DNA of 64,000 nucleotides from Nocardia kruczakiae NBRC 101016 (GTDB lineage: Bacteria > Actinomycetota > Actinomycetes > Mycobacteriales > Mycobacteriaceae). Below the pieces are notes generated by a model, which was not told where the DNA came from, searched no databases, and was given only the letters and a program-made list of their open reading frames with translations. The stretch's first letter is position 1. Each line of letters begins with the position of its first letter. The stretch spans positions 186,001-250,000 of the forward strand of contig NZ_BDBL01000003.1 in the NCBI RefSeq assembly GCF_001612965.1, written 5' to 3'. Both the position numbers and the translations under genes were made by a program. Below are positions 34,226 through 43,275 of the stretch, piece after piece.

Positions 34226-35332
34226 ATGCCAACGAATATCACTGCCGCGGTGCTCAATACGGCGCCGGGCACGCTGGAACTGGAAACGCTCGTGCTGGAC
34301 GAACCCGGCCCGGACGAGGTGCTCGTCGACGTGCATTACGCGGGACTGTGCCGTTCGGACCTGCACGAGATCGAAGGCGTCTGGCCGGCCACCTGCCCGA
34401 CCCTGCTCGGGCACGAGGCGTCCGGAGTGGTTCGGCGCGTGGGTGATCGGGTGAGCACCCTGCGCCCCGGCGACCATGTCGTCACGTGCCTGAGTATCTA
34501 TTGCGGAGAATGCCGGTTCTGCCTGTCCGGCCGGATGACCCTGTGCCCCCGCCGCGGCTCGCTGGGGAGCCGGTCACGGCCGGTTCTGATCAACTCCCGC
34601 GGCCGGTCGGTGCACCCGACCGCGCGGCTCGGCGCGTTCGCGGAAGCCATGGTGGTGCACGAACATTCGGCAGTGCGCATCCCGGACACGATGCCCCTCG
34701 CCACCGCCTCCGTGCTCGGTTGCGCGGTGGTGACCGGGTTGAGTTCGGTGTTCCGCAGCGCCCGGGTGGAGCCCGGGTCGACGGTCGCGGTCCTCGGCTG
34801 CGGCGGAGTGGGTATCGCGGCGATCCAAGGCGCCCGTCTCGCCGGTGCGCGCGAGATCATCGCCGTCGACGCCGTCGAGGCGCGGTTGACCGATGCCGTG
34901 AAGTTCGGCGCGACCGCGACCGTGCAGGCGGGTCAGGTCGACACGGTGGCGGCGGTGCGTGAGCTGACCGAGGGCGGTGTCGACTACTCGTTCGAGGCGG
35001 TCGGATTCGCCGCCACGGTGGAGCAGGCCTTCGCCATGTTGGGGCCGGGTGGCACCGCCACCGTCGTCGGCCTGGTGCCCGACAACCAGCCGGTATCGAT
35101 TCGCGCCTCGGAGCTGTTCATGCTCGAGAAGCGACTCCAGGGAGCGTTGATGGGCTCCAACCGATTCCCGGCCGACATTCCCGGCTACGTCCGGTATTAC
35201 GAGCAAGGCCGGCTGAACCTCGACGACATGATCTCGGCGGTCGTGAGCCTGGAGCAGATCAACGAGGGATTCGAACTCATGAAGAACGCCGGGGGCACCC
35301 GGGTGGTCGTACGCATCGGAGACAACTCGTGA
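34226..35332 (+). CDS. zinc-dependent alcohol dehydrogenase
   Basis: 368 residues from ATG 34226 (GAGAGA upstream). Catalytic zinc ligands in GLCRSDLHEIEG and LLGHEASG, structural zinc CGECRFC then TLC, and the nucleotide fold AVLGCGGVGIAAIQGA. Oxidises an alcohol to an aldehyde or ketone with NAD(P)+. Its product would feed the aldehyde dehydrogenase before it or the Baeyer-Villiger-type enzyme after it. Its stop overlaps the next start by 4 bases. Confidence 0.86.
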   Translation: MPTNITAAVLNTAPGTLELETLVLDEPGPDEVLVDVHYAGLCRSDLHEIEGVWPATCPTLLGHEASGVVRRVGDRVSTLRPGDHVVTCLSIYCGECRFCLSGRMTLCPRRGSLGSRSRPVLINSRGRSVHPTARLGAFAEAMVVHEHSAVRIPDTMPLATASVLGCAVVTGLSSVFRSARVEPGSTVAVLGCGGVGIAAIQGARLAGAREIIAVDAVEARLTDAVKFGATATVQAGQVDTVAAVRELTEGGVDYSFEAVGFAATVEQAFAMLGPGGTATVVGLVPDNQPVSIRASELFMLEKRLQGALMGSNRFPADIPGYVRYYEQGRLNLDDMISAVVSLEQINEGFELMKNAGGTRVVVRIGDNS

Positions 35333-36084
35333 AACCCCTCATCGCCATCACCGGCCGGCGGATCTCCGCCACAACACTCGTGGGCGTCGACAGCCGGTGG
35401 GCGGCATGCCGGGCCGACATGTTCTGGGCCGAGTTCGGCATGAAGATCGCCGAGGCCGGTGGCATTCCCGTCCTCCTTCCCTACGAGTCCGCGGGGCCCG
35501 AGGTCATGTCGCGCGTCGATGCACTGGTGCTGACCGGTGGCCAGGACGTCGACCCCGAACTCTGGGGCGGGCCGCCGCCCACACCGAATTCGACCGGCGG
35601 AGAGGTACTGACGATCGACCGGCGCCGCGACGACTACGAGATCGCCTTGGTGCGTCACGCGATCGCACGAGGGAAACCGGTACTCGGGATTTGTCGCGGC
35701 CACCAGGTCCTCAACGTCGCCCTCGGCGGAACGCTGATTCCGGATCTGCCCGACCAGGGGATCGACCACTACTCCCTCGCCGCCGTCCCCGACCGGCGCC
35801 CCGACCGCGAACACCCGGTCGACTTCGACGAAGGAACCCTCGCCGCGAAGCTCTACGGACCGCGCGGCGCGGTCAACTCATGGCACCACCAAGCGGTCGA
35901 TCGCCCCGGCGAGGGCCTGGTGGTCTCCGGGCGGGCCCCCGACGGCGTGGTCGAGGCCATCGAGCTGCCCGGCCGGCCGGTTCTCGGCCTGCAGTGGCAT
36001 CCCGAAGCCGTCGTCGAACTCGACCCCTGCTTCCCCTGGCTTGTCGAGCAGGCATTGCCTCAACGTTTAGGAGATGGAAAGTGA
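35329..36084 (+). CDS. gamma-glutamyl hydrolase, class I amidotransferase fold (PuuD-like)
   Basis: 251 residues of peptidase family C26. Nucleophile in GICRGHQVLNVALGG (Cys near 122), NSWHHQAVDRPG and catalytic QWHPE near 222. Such enzymes remove the glutamate from gamma-glutamyl amides, the last step of the pathway started by the ligase. GTG start overlaps the alcohol dehydrogenase stop (GTGA), its own end overlaps the monooxygenase start, so coupling is tight. Confidence 0.86.
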   Translation: MKPLIAITGRRISATTLVGVDSRWAACRADMFWAEFGMKIAEAGGIPVLLPYESAGPEVMSRVDALVLTGGQDVDPELWGGPPPTPNSTGGEVLTIDRRRDDYEIALVRHAIARGKPVLGICRGHQVLNVALGGTLIPDLPDQGIDHYSLAAVPDRRPDREHPVDFDEGTLAAKLYGPRGAVNSWHHQAVDRPGEGLVVSGRAPDGVVEAIELPGRPVLGLQWHPEAVVELDPCFPWLVEQALPQRLGDGK

Positions 36085-37529
36085 ACGGCCCGGCTGAGAT
36101 CGACGTCGTCATCGTCGGCGCTGGTATTTCCGGTATCGCCGCCGCTGCCGAACTGCAGCGGAAATGTCCCGGCAAAAGTTTCGTGGTGCTGGAGATGCGC
36201 GAATCCCTGGGTGGCACCTGGGATCTGTTCACCTACCCGGGCATCCGCTCCGACAGCGACATGTTCACGTTGGGCTACGGCTTCAAGCCCTGGACCGAAC
36301 GGGAGGCGATCGCTTCCGGCGGGGCGATCAAGAACTACCTGCGGGAGACCGCCGATCAGTTCGGCATCACCGAGAAGATCCGGTTCGGAACGCGCCTGAT
36401 CTCCGCGTCGTGGAGCAGCGCGGACGACACCTGGACCCTCGGGTTGCGTGACGCGGATGGCGACACACAGCTGTGCTGCCGGTTCCTGCACCTCGCCACC
36501 GGCTACTACAGCTACCGCGGCGGGTTCAATCCCGAACTCCCCGGCGAGGATTCGTTCGAAGGCCGGGTGGTCCACCCCCAGGAGTGGCCGGAGGATCTCG
36601 ACTACCGGGACCGCAAGGTCGCGGTGATCGGGTCGGGAGCCACCGCCATCACGCTCGTTCCCAGCCTCGCGGGCGAGACGGCGAAGGTGACCATGGTCCA
36701 GCGGTCGCCCACCTACGTGTCCATCGCACCGGCCGTCGATCCCGAAGCCGAGCGGTTGCGAGAGGAGATGGGTCCCGAGGACGCGTTCAGCCGGATCCGT
36801 CTGCGTAATCTGCACGCCCAGCAGGAGACCTACCGGTACGCGCGGCAGCACCCGCAGGAATTCAAGAAGGCGATATTCGACGCCATCGACGACGTCGTCG
36901 GCGTCGAGGTCCGCAAAGCCCACTTCACTCCCACATACGAGCCGTGGGATCAGCGCGTATGCCTGGTGCCCGGCGCCGACCTGTTCCAGGCGATCCGCGA
37001 CGGATCCGCGGACGTGGTCACCGGCCACATCGAACGGCTCACCCCGACCGGCGTGGCGATGCGGGACGGGACACATGTGGACGCCGACATCATCGTGAAG
37101 GCGACGGGTCTGAACCTCGTCATGGGCGGGGAGGCGATATTCGACGTCGACGGTGAGATCGTCGATTTCGGACGCTGCTGGACCTACAAGGGCCTGGCGT
37201 TGTCCGGAGTGCCGAACCTGACCTACGCCTTCGGGTTCGTGAATTCGTCGTGGACGCTCCGGATCGAAGCGGTCGACGACTTCGTGTGCCGCGTTCTCGC
37301 GCATATGGACGAAATCGGCGCACGCCGAGTCACCCCGACGCCGGCGCCGGGCGACGACGCCATGCCGCGGCTCCCCTATACCGCGGGCGTGACCTCCGGA
37401 TATATGCAGCGGGCTGCCCGGCGCATGCCGGCACAGGGCGACCACGAGCCCTGGCTCAATCCGCAGAACTATGCCGAGACCATGCGACTGCTGGAGTCGG
37501 TCGACGACGGCGTCCTCCGTTATGCCTGA
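36081..37529 (+). CDS. Baeyer-Villiger-type flavin monooxygenase
   Basis: 482 residues from GTG 36081 (TAGGAGATG upstream). FAD motif VVIVGAGISGIAAAAEL at about 8, the fingerprint FEGRVVHPQEWP (FxGxxxHxxxW) near 160, NADPH motif VAVIGSGATAITLVP near 180. It should convert a ketone into an ester, or oxidise nitrogen, with NADPH and oxygen. The presence of an esterase and an acyl-CoA ligase in the cluster favours ketone to ester to acid. Overlaps both neighbours. Confidence 0.85.
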   Translation: MNGPAEIDVVIVGAGISGIAAAAELQRKCPGKSFVVLEMRESLGGTWDLFTYPGIRSDSDMFTLGYGFKPWTEREAIASGGAIKNYLRETADQFGITEKIRFGTRLISASWSSADDTWTLGLRDADGDTQLCCRFLHLATGYYSYRGGFNPELPGEDSFEGRVVHPQEWPEDLDYRDRKVAVIGSGATAITLVPSLAGETAKVTMVQRSPTYVSIAPAVDPEAERLREEMGPEDAFSRIRLRNLHAQQETYRYARQHPQEFKKAIFDAIDDVVGVEVRKAHFTPTYEPWDQRVCLVPGADLFQAIRDGSADVVTGHIERLTPTGVAMRDGTHVDADIIVKATGLNLVMGGEAIFDVDGEIVDFGRCWTYKGLALSGVPNLTYAFGFVNSSWTLRIEAVDDFVCRVLAHMDEIGARRVTPTPAPGDDAMPRLPYTAGVTSGYMQRAARRMPAQGDHEPWLNPQNYAETMRLLESVDDGVLRYA

Positions 37530-39129
37530 GGCGAATACAACCGCGGCGACGCACGCCTGGGCGGCGATGACGCCCACGGCCTTCCTCGACCGGGCCGCGG
37601 CCGCACACGGATCCCGCATCGCGGTCGTCGACGGCGACCTGCGCTGGACCTACACCGAATTCCGCGATCGGTGCCGGCGGCTGGCCGACGCACTGAGAGA
37701 GATCGCCGCGGGGCGGCCGGTGGCGGTGCTGGCGCCCAATACTCACGAACTTCTGGAGGCCCACTACGGCGTGCCGTGGGCAGGAGTTCCCTTGGTGGCC
37801 CTCAACACTCGGCTCGGGACTCGGGAGTTGACCTACATCCTGCAGCATTCGGGTAGCGGTGTGATCGTGTGCGATGCCCGGTACGCGAGCCTGGTCCGTG
37901 AGGTCTGCGACGCGCTGGAGAAGCCTCCGGTGGTCATCGGTTCGGGCAGTGCCGATTCCGACTACGAGAAACTGATCGCCGGCGCTGCACCCTGCCAGGA
38001 GCAGATCCACGACGAAAGTTCGCTGCTGGCAATCAATTACACCTCCGGTACCACGGGAGCGCCGAAGGGCGTCATGTACCACCATCGTGGTGCGTACCTG
38101 CAGTCGCTGGCCATGGCGAGCCATTTCGCGCTCGGCCCGCATTCCGTTCATCTGTGGACATTGCCCATGTTCCATTGCAACGGCTGGTGTTTCACCTGGG
38201 CCGTCACGGCGGCCGGCGGCACGCATGTATGCCTGCCCAAGGTCGAGCCCGCCGAAATGTGGCGACTGATCCGGCAGGAGGGCGTCACCGGTCTCAACGG
38301 CGCTCCGGCCGTGCTCGACATGATCGCGCACGCCGACGATGCCTCGACGCTGTCGCGCGCCGTGTCGGTGGGTACGGGAGGTGCGCCTCCCGCCCCGGCG
38401 GTGCTGCGCCGGATGACGCGCCTCGGATTCGACGTCACACATCTCTACGGGCTGACCGAGAGTTTCGGCCCCGCGCTCATCTGTGAGCCGGTGCCGGAGT
38501 GGGAAGGTCTCGACGACGAGGCCGTGATCCGGCTGAAGGCACGACAAGGCGTCGGCAACATCGTGTCCCTGCCGCCCCGGGTGGTCGACGGGGCCGGCAG
38601 CGATGTTCCCGCCGATGGCAGCACGGTCGGTGAGATCGCGCTGCGCGGCAACAACGTCATGCTCGGATATCTCGACGACGAGGCCGCCACCCGGGAGGCG
38701 ATTCCGGACGGCTGGTTCCGGACCGGCGATCTCGCGGTGCGCCATCCCGACGGCTATGTCGAGCTTCGCGATCGGAGCAAGGACATCATCATCAGCGGGG
38801 GCGAGAACATCGCCAGCGTGGAGGTCGAGCACGTGCTGGCGGAGCACCCCGCGGTGCTCGAGGCGGCGGTCGTCGGAACCGCCGATCCCCGCTGGGGAGA
38901 GATCCCTGTCGCGTTCGTGCACCTCGCCCAGGGAGCCCATGCCACCGCCGAGGAACTCGTGGAGCATGTCAAAGGGAGCCTGGCGCGCTACAAGGCTCCT
39001 CGCAAGGTTCTCTTCGGTCCCCTTCCGAAGACGTCGACGGGCAAGACGCAGAAGTACCTGCTGAGAGCCCGAGCGGCCGAAGCACATTCCCCGGCAACGG
39101 GGGGCACGGGCGGCAACCGCGAGACCTGA
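37522..39129 (+). CDS. acyl-CoA synthetase, AMP-binding
   Basis: 535 residues from ATG 37522, overlapping the monooxygenase stop by 8 bases. P-loop-like YTSGTTGAPKGVMYHH near 173, YGLTESFGPAL near 310, GWFRTGDLAVRHPDGYVEL near 397, catalytic lysine in KTSTGKTQKYLLR near 512. Medium/short-chain acid:CoA ligase, close in layout to methylmercaptopropionate or fatty-acid ligases. Likely the exit of the route into beta-oxidation. Last gene of the operon; the TetR gene ends 46 bases away on the other strand. Confidence 0.87.
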   Translation: MPEANTTAATHAWAAMTPTAFLDRAAAAHGSRIAVVDGDLRWTYTEFRDRCRRLADALREIAAGRPVAVLAPNTHELLEAHYGVPWAGVPLVALNTRLGTRELTYILQHSGSGVIVCDARYASLVREVCDALEKPPVVIGSGSADSDYEKLIAGAAPCQEQIHDESSLLAINYTSGTTGAPKGVMYHHRGAYLQSLAMASHFALGPHSVHLWTLPMFHCNGWCFTWAVTAAGGTHVCLPKVEPAEMWRLIRQEGVTGLNGAPAVLDMIAHADDASTLSRAVSVGTGGAPPAPAVLRRMTRLGFDVTHLYGLTESFGPALICEPVPEWEGLDDEAVIRLKARQGVGNIVSLPPRVVDGAGSDVPADGSTVGEIALRGNNVMLGYLDDEAATREAIPDGWFRTGDLAVRHPDGYVELRDRSKDIIISGGENIASVEVEHVLAEHPAVLEAAVVGTADPRWGEIPVAFVHLAQGAHATAEELVEHVKGSLARYKAPRKVLFGPLPKTSTGKTQKYLLRARAAEAHSPATGGTGGNRET

Positions 39130-39175
39130 ACCCGTCCGGCCGCTGCCGAACGCGGCGAGATCCATCCGGCCCGGC

Positions 39176-39769
39176 CTACCCCCGAATCCCGCTGCACATC
39201 GCCGGGATTCCCGCGCAGATCACATCCGCGTAGGCATCGGCGCGCGCCCGATCCCGATCCGAGGCCCACTGCAACACGAGCCCGTCGGTGGCACCGATCA
39301 GCACCGAGGCGAGATTCGCGATGGCCTCCGCGCGCGCGGCCGGCCCGGCCGCGCGCTGCAGCACGTCGGTGACCGCGCGGAGGAAGACGTCGTAGGACTC
39401 CTTCGCCAGCGCCGGGCGGTTGCGGGTCATCCACATGTACAGGTCGATTTCTGCCAGCGCGTAGTCCGGATGGTCCATCAGCCAGCGCACCGAACGCCGG
39501 ATGACTTCTTGCGCGGTCGCCTCGAGCTCGGCCGGCTCGATGGAGGTGAACTGCTTGGTGATCTCGGCGGCGAGATGCTCGAAGACGGCCAGGAAGAGCC
39601 CGTCCTTGTCCCGGAAGCAGTAGTGCAGTGAGGCCAAGGGAGCGTCGGCCGCTTCCGCGATCCGGCGCGTCGTCGCACTCCCGACCCCGCGCTCGGCGAT
39701 GACTCGGACCGCCGCATCGATGAACTGCACGGAACGGTCCTCTGTCGACACGTGGGCCAACCGATTCAC
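39176..39769 (-). CDS. TetR family regulator of the amine/ketone cluster
   Basis: 197 residues. DNA-binding part IAERGVGSATTRRIAEAADA with PLASLHYCFRDKDGLFLAVF (about 25-65), then the helical ligand domain. Placed between the ligase operon and the divergent PhyH gene. Four nearly identical palindromes in the promoters at 28.8, 28.9, 30.6 and 39.95 kb, plus a partial site before this gene, are its probable operators. It is then a repressor released by a pathway metabolite. The assignment is inferred from location. Confidence 0.83.
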   Translation of the reverse strand: MNRLAHVSTEDRSVQFIDAAVRVIAERGVGSATTRRIAEAADAPLASLHYCFRDKDGLFLAVFEHLAAEITKQFTSIEPAELEATAQEVIRRSVRWLMDHPDYALAEIDLYMWMTRNRPALAKESYDVFLRAVTDVLQRAAGPAARAEAIANLASVLIGATDGLVLQWASDRDRARADAYADVICAGIPAMCSGIRG

Positions 39770-39804
39770 CCCATTCGCTCATTGGCGCACGTCGGCGCGC
39801 TGAC

Positions 39805-39822
39805 TGTTTGATCAAGTCAAGC
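39805..39822 (-). promoter_or_regulatory. partial TetR operator in the regulator's own promoter
   Basis: TGTTTGATCAAGTCAAGC contains the GATCAAA half-site on the minus strand but lacks the full second arm. It could give weaker autoregulation. Confidence 0.4.
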
Positions 39823-39909
39823 GTACAGACCGCGGCTCCGTAGGTGCCCTTACAACCACCGCGCGAGTGACGGCAAACACGATTTTTCGGACAAGTCTTC
39901 GATTCTCTC

Positions 39910-39978
39910 TTGACACCCAGTGTGGCGCGGCACACAATCAGATCATTCGATCAGATCAAGTGATTAAGACATTTGATC
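39910..39978 (+). promoter_or_regulatory. promoter and TetR operator of the PhyH gene
   Basis: TTGACA (39910-39915), a 17-base spacer and CACAAT (39933-39938) form a strong sigma-A-like promoter. The operator at 39954-39978 reads GATCAAGTGATTAAGA then CATTTGATC, a nearly perfect 25-base palindrome just past the expected start point, so a bound repressor would be a roadblock. Confidence 0.72.
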
Positions 39979-39998
39979 GGACGTGGAAATGGAGAGAT

Positions 39999-40862
39999 AT
40001 GACTACCGAAGCCAAGGCCGCTCTACGATCCGTGGCGGCGACGGCCCCCCTCGCCGAGATCCTCGACATCGTCGCCGAGGACGGCGGCGTGATCATCGAG
40101 AACTTCCTCTCGGCGGATCAGATCGCGCGGTTCAACGCCGAGGTCGAGCAGCCCATGGCAGCGCTGGCTCCCGGCTCGACCCACGAGAACGAGATCGTCG
40201 CGGAGTTCCACGGGGCCAACACCAAGCGACTGACGAATTTGGTGACACACAGCACGACCTTCCGCGAGGAGATCCTCGAGCACGACCTGGTCCACTCCCT
40301 CTGTGACGCCACGTTCCTCGAGGAGTCCGGTACCTACTGGATGACCACGGCGCAGGTCATCGAGATCGGCCCCGGGAATCGGGCTCAGTTCCTGCACCGG
40401 GACCTCGAAAACTGGTACCCGTTCGTCGGCATGGGTCCGCAGGGCCCTGAGGTGACCGTGAACTTCATCATCGCGTTCACGGACTTCACGGAGGAGAACG
40501 GCGCGACGCGGGTCATCCCGGGGAGCCACAAGTGGGATGACTTCGAGGATCGCGGTACCCCGGAAGGCACCATTCCCGCCGTCATGAAGGCGGGAGACGC
40601 GTTCTTCTACAGTGGGAAGACCGTGCACGGCGGCGGCGCGAATGTAACGACCGACCAGTACCGACGAGGAGTGGCCTTCGCTTTCAACGTGGGCTTCCTC
40701 ACCGGCGAGGAGGCCTACCCGTTCCTCGTCGACAGGCAGGTCGCGAAGCAGCTCTCGCCGCGGGTGCAGCGGATTCTCGGCTTCCGTTCCCAGTACCCCA
40801 CGGGCTCGCCCGGCCTCTGGCAGGTGGACTACAGCGAACTCGGGGACTACCTGAAGCTCTGA
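39999..40862 (+). CDS. phytanoyl-CoA dioxygenase (PhyH) family enzyme
   Basis: 287 residues from ATG 39999 with GGAGAG. Fe(II)/2-oxoglutarate oxygenase: iron ligands in FLHRDLENW (HxD near residue 130) and GKTVHGGGANV (distal His near 210), and the oxoglutarate-binding region RRGVAFAF. It hydroxylates an unactivated carbon. Its promoter has the best operator of the set, so it may carry out the first, substrate-activating step. A strong hairpin follows its stop, so it is mostly monocistronic. Confidence 0.84.
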   Translation: MTTEAKAALRSVAATAPLAEILDIVAEDGGVIIENFLSADQIARFNAEVEQPMAALAPGSTHENEIVAEFHGANTKRLTNLVTHSTTFREEILEHDLVHSLCDATFLEESGTYWMTTAQVIEIGPGNRAQFLHRDLENWYPFVGMGPQGPEVTVNFIIAFTDFTEENGATRVIPGSHKWDDFEDRGTPEGTIPAVMKAGDAFFYSGKTVHGGGANVTTDQYRRGVAFAFNVGFLTGEEAYPFLVDRQVAKQLSPRVQRILGFRSQYPTGSPGLWQVDYSELGDYLKL

Positions 40863-40893
40863 GGTGCCGGTCGGCACCTCTCTCGCCCCGCGA

Positions 40894-40926
40894 CCTGCCG
40901 GAGAGGCGACGAGCCTCTCCGGCAGG
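40894..40926 (+). terminator. strong hairpin after the PhyH gene
   Basis: CCTGCCGGAGAGGC, loop GACGA, GCCTCTCCGGCAGG: perfect 14-pair stem. A second, shorter hairpin (GAGGTGCCG / CGGCACCTC, 40861-40880) lies just before it. Only 26 bases separate it from the aminotransferase start. Confidence 0.8.
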
Positions 40927-40952
40927 CCCGCTCGCAGCCCTCAAGGATATGT

Positions 40953-42224
40953 ATGGGAATCGACTCCTCCAGAACCGCATTCGAGCGGACCCGTCGCAGC
41001 GTCGGCGGCGGCGTCAGCTCGGGCCTTCGCGCCGCGATGCGGCCGGTTCCGCTCTTCGTCGAGCGGGGCCACGGAGCTCACCTCTGGGACCTCGACGGGG
41101 ACCGCTACCTCGACTACGTGATGGCCTGGGGGCCGTTGGTCCACGGACACAGCCATCCGCACATCCTCGACTCGGTGGCACGAGTCGCGACCTCGATGCA
41201 GGTCGTGGGGATGGGCCACCGTCTCGAGTACGAAGCCGCCGAGGCGGTCCTCGCATCCGTGCCCGGCGCGCAGCGTCTCGTATGGACGAACACCGGAACC
41301 GAGGCCGTGCAGGTCGCCCTGAAGTTCGCCCGCGCGGCGACCGGCCGGCACCGCATCGTCAAGTTCGCGAAGGCCTACCACGGCTGGCACGACAGCGTGT
41401 ACGCGAGCATGAGCGCGGACGACACGGGTGAGTCACCCGTTCCCGCCGCCCTCGGGCAGAGCCCCAATGCCCACGCCGACCTGATCATCAGCCGGTTCAA
41501 CGACACCGCCGCTGTCGCCGAACTGCTGGCCCAGGCCGAGGAACGCCGGATCGCCGCCGTGCTCATCGACCCGATCATGAGCAACGCCGGCGTGCTCACA
41601 CCGGAACCCGGGTTTCTCGAAACGCTCCGCAGCCTGTGCGACCGGCACGGCGTCGTGCTGATCTTCGACGAGGTCATCACCGGATTCCGGATAGCCCGCG
41701 GCGGCGCGGCCGAGAGATTCGGTGTCCGCCCGGATCTTTCGGTGTTCGGCAAGGCGATCGCCGGTGGGTTCACCCAGAGCGCGGTCGTCGGCCGTGCGGA
41801 CATCATCGATCTGGTGGAGCACGGCCTCACCCACGCCGGAACGTTCAACGGCAACCCGATCGCGCTCGCAGCGGTGAAGGCCGCGATGGAGTTGTCCGCT
41901 ACGCCGGGAGTATTCGACAAGCTGGAAGATCTGGGCGACGCGTTCGAGCAGGCGATCACCGACGTGCTGGCCTCGGCCGGCGCGCCCGGCAGTCTCCGGC
42001 GCGTCGGGTCGCTCGTGCAGTTCGTGCCGCGCGGTCAGGCGACGAGTCTGCACGGCACGGACGGACTGTGGGCCGAGATCGCGGCCGGGATGCTCGAATC
42101 AGGTGTCGTGTTCATGCCGTCCGGGAAGATCTTCCTCAGCACCGCGCACACGCTCGCCGACATTCAGGAAACGGCCGCGCGCCTCGGGCGGGTTCTGCAG
42201 CAGGTGTCTGCCCGTTCCGCATAG
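40953..42224 (+). CDS. class III aminotransferase, glutamate-1-semialdehyde aminomutase-like
   Basis: 423 residues; PLP enzyme with VWTNTGTEAVQVALKFARAA near 110, the VLIFDEVITGFR strand near 230 and the Schiff-base lysine in FGKAIAGGFTQSA near 267. The HemL-like branch includes aminomutases and amine transaminases. A haem role is unlikely this far from hem genes; transamination of an amine or amino acid of the pathway is more probable. ATG 40953 has AAGGA at 5 bases. Confidence 0.83.
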   Translation: MGIDSSRTAFERTRRSVGGGVSSGLRAAMRPVPLFVERGHGAHLWDLDGDRYLDYVMAWGPLVHGHSHPHILDSVARVATSMQVVGMGHRLEYEAAEAVLASVPGAQRLVWTNTGTEAVQVALKFARAATGRHRIVKFAKAYHGWHDSVYASMSADDTGESPVPAALGQSPNAHADLIISRFNDTAAVAELLAQAEERRIAAVLIDPIMSNAGVLTPEPGFLETLRSLCDRHGVVLIFDEVITGFRIARGGAAERFGVRPDLSVFGKAIAGGFTQSAVVGRADIIDLVEHGLTHAGTFNGNPIALAAVKAAMELSATPGVFDKLEDLGDAFEQAITDVLASAGAPGSLRRVGSLVQFVPRGQATSLHGTDGLWAEIAAGMLESGVVFMPSGKIFLSTAHTLADIQETAARLGRVLQQVSARSA

Positions 42225-42406
42225 CGCGGACAGCAACGATCCGATCCCCCAGCCGCGACGCGGACGGGCCCTCCGCCCGAACGGGTGGCCGCCGTGCCGC
42301 CCGTTTACTACGCCCCGTCACCCGTTCCGCGTCACGCCGGTGCCTGATGCGGCTGGACGAGTGTGGCGTACCTGCACCGAATTCTGTTGAATCGAAGGAA
42401 TTCTCG

Positions 42407-43129
42407 ATGAATACGCTCGCAATGTTGTTGCTGTTGGCCGCCGATTTGTGGATGGCAGCGGCCGGCCTCTACTACGGGGTGCGAATAATTCGCCGCTACC
42501 GCAACTATCTGCTCGGTCTCGAGTGGCTGGTGATCGGGGTATCGGGGACGAACGTTCTGTTCCTGGCCGCCACCGGAATCGATCACTCGAGCGTGAGCTA
42601 CCACCTGATGGTGTTCTTCGACGCGTTCTCGCGTTCGTTCGGCATGACGCTGGTTTTCGTGCTCGGCATGATGGCGGTGACGCGCGGGTACCGCGCCTCG
42701 CCTCTGGTCGAAGCCGCCGCATTCGGGGCAGCGACCGTGGTCGGGCTGTGGCGAACGATCGACGTACGGCCCGTCAGCCCGCCATGGTCGATGTTCTACC
42801 TCGCACTGAATCTCGCCGTGGCGGTGTTCATGGTGACGGTCGCCGGCCGGCTGTGGAGTATCGGTGAACGACGTTGCGCGGCAGGGGTTTTCATCGCCAC
42901 GATACTCGGCGCGATCGTCGCGTCGACCTATGACTTCGTCCACATTCCGGGCGACGACGCCGACCACACATTGTTCTACATTCCGGCATGCGCGATCTGG
43001 GCACTCATGGTCACCACCTACTACCACGGCTACCGGGCACTCGCTGAGCACAATCGGGGACTCGCCCGCAGCGACTCGCGAGACAGCAATTCGGAGCCTT
43101 CGTCAGTCCACGGTCGAATCCTCGACTGA
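42407..43129 (+). CDS. integral membrane protein, about seven helices
   Basis: 240 residues from ATG 42407 (GAAGGAA upstream). It has hydrophobic segments beginning MLLLLAADLWMAAAGLYYGV and WLVIGVSGTNVLFLAA, five further ones, and a polar C-terminal tail. No transporter or sensor signature is recognised. It lies between the aminotransferase and the MFS gene on the same strand and may assist uptake. Confidence 0.7.
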   Translation: MNTLAMLLLLAADLWMAAAGLYYGVRIIRRYRNYLLGLEWLVIGVSGTNVLFLAATGIDHSSVSYHLMVFFDAFSRSFGMTLVFVLGMMAVTRGYRASPLVEAAAFGAATVVGLWRTIDVRPVSPPWSMFYLALNLAVAVFMVTVAGRLWSIGERRCAAGVFIATILGAIVASTYDFVHIPGDDADHTLFYIPACAIWALMVTTYYHGYRALAEHNRGLARSDSRDSNSEPSSVHGRILD

Positions 43130-43275
43130 CCCCACCCGCGAACGGTCCGGAAGGTTGCGGCCCCTGTTTTCGCATCGCCGGAACGACGCACGCCGACATC
43201 CATCGACGGCTGCGTGAGCATGCATCACCGCGCAACGACGCGCACATTCTCGATTCGAAAAGTTCGGAAACCACT

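Noticed and set aside
40953..42224. Haem-pathway glutamate-1-semialdehyde aminomutase (hemL)
   Set aside because: The fold group fits, but there are no haem genes nearby and the gene lies in a catabolic cluster, so a general class III aminotransferase is the safer call.
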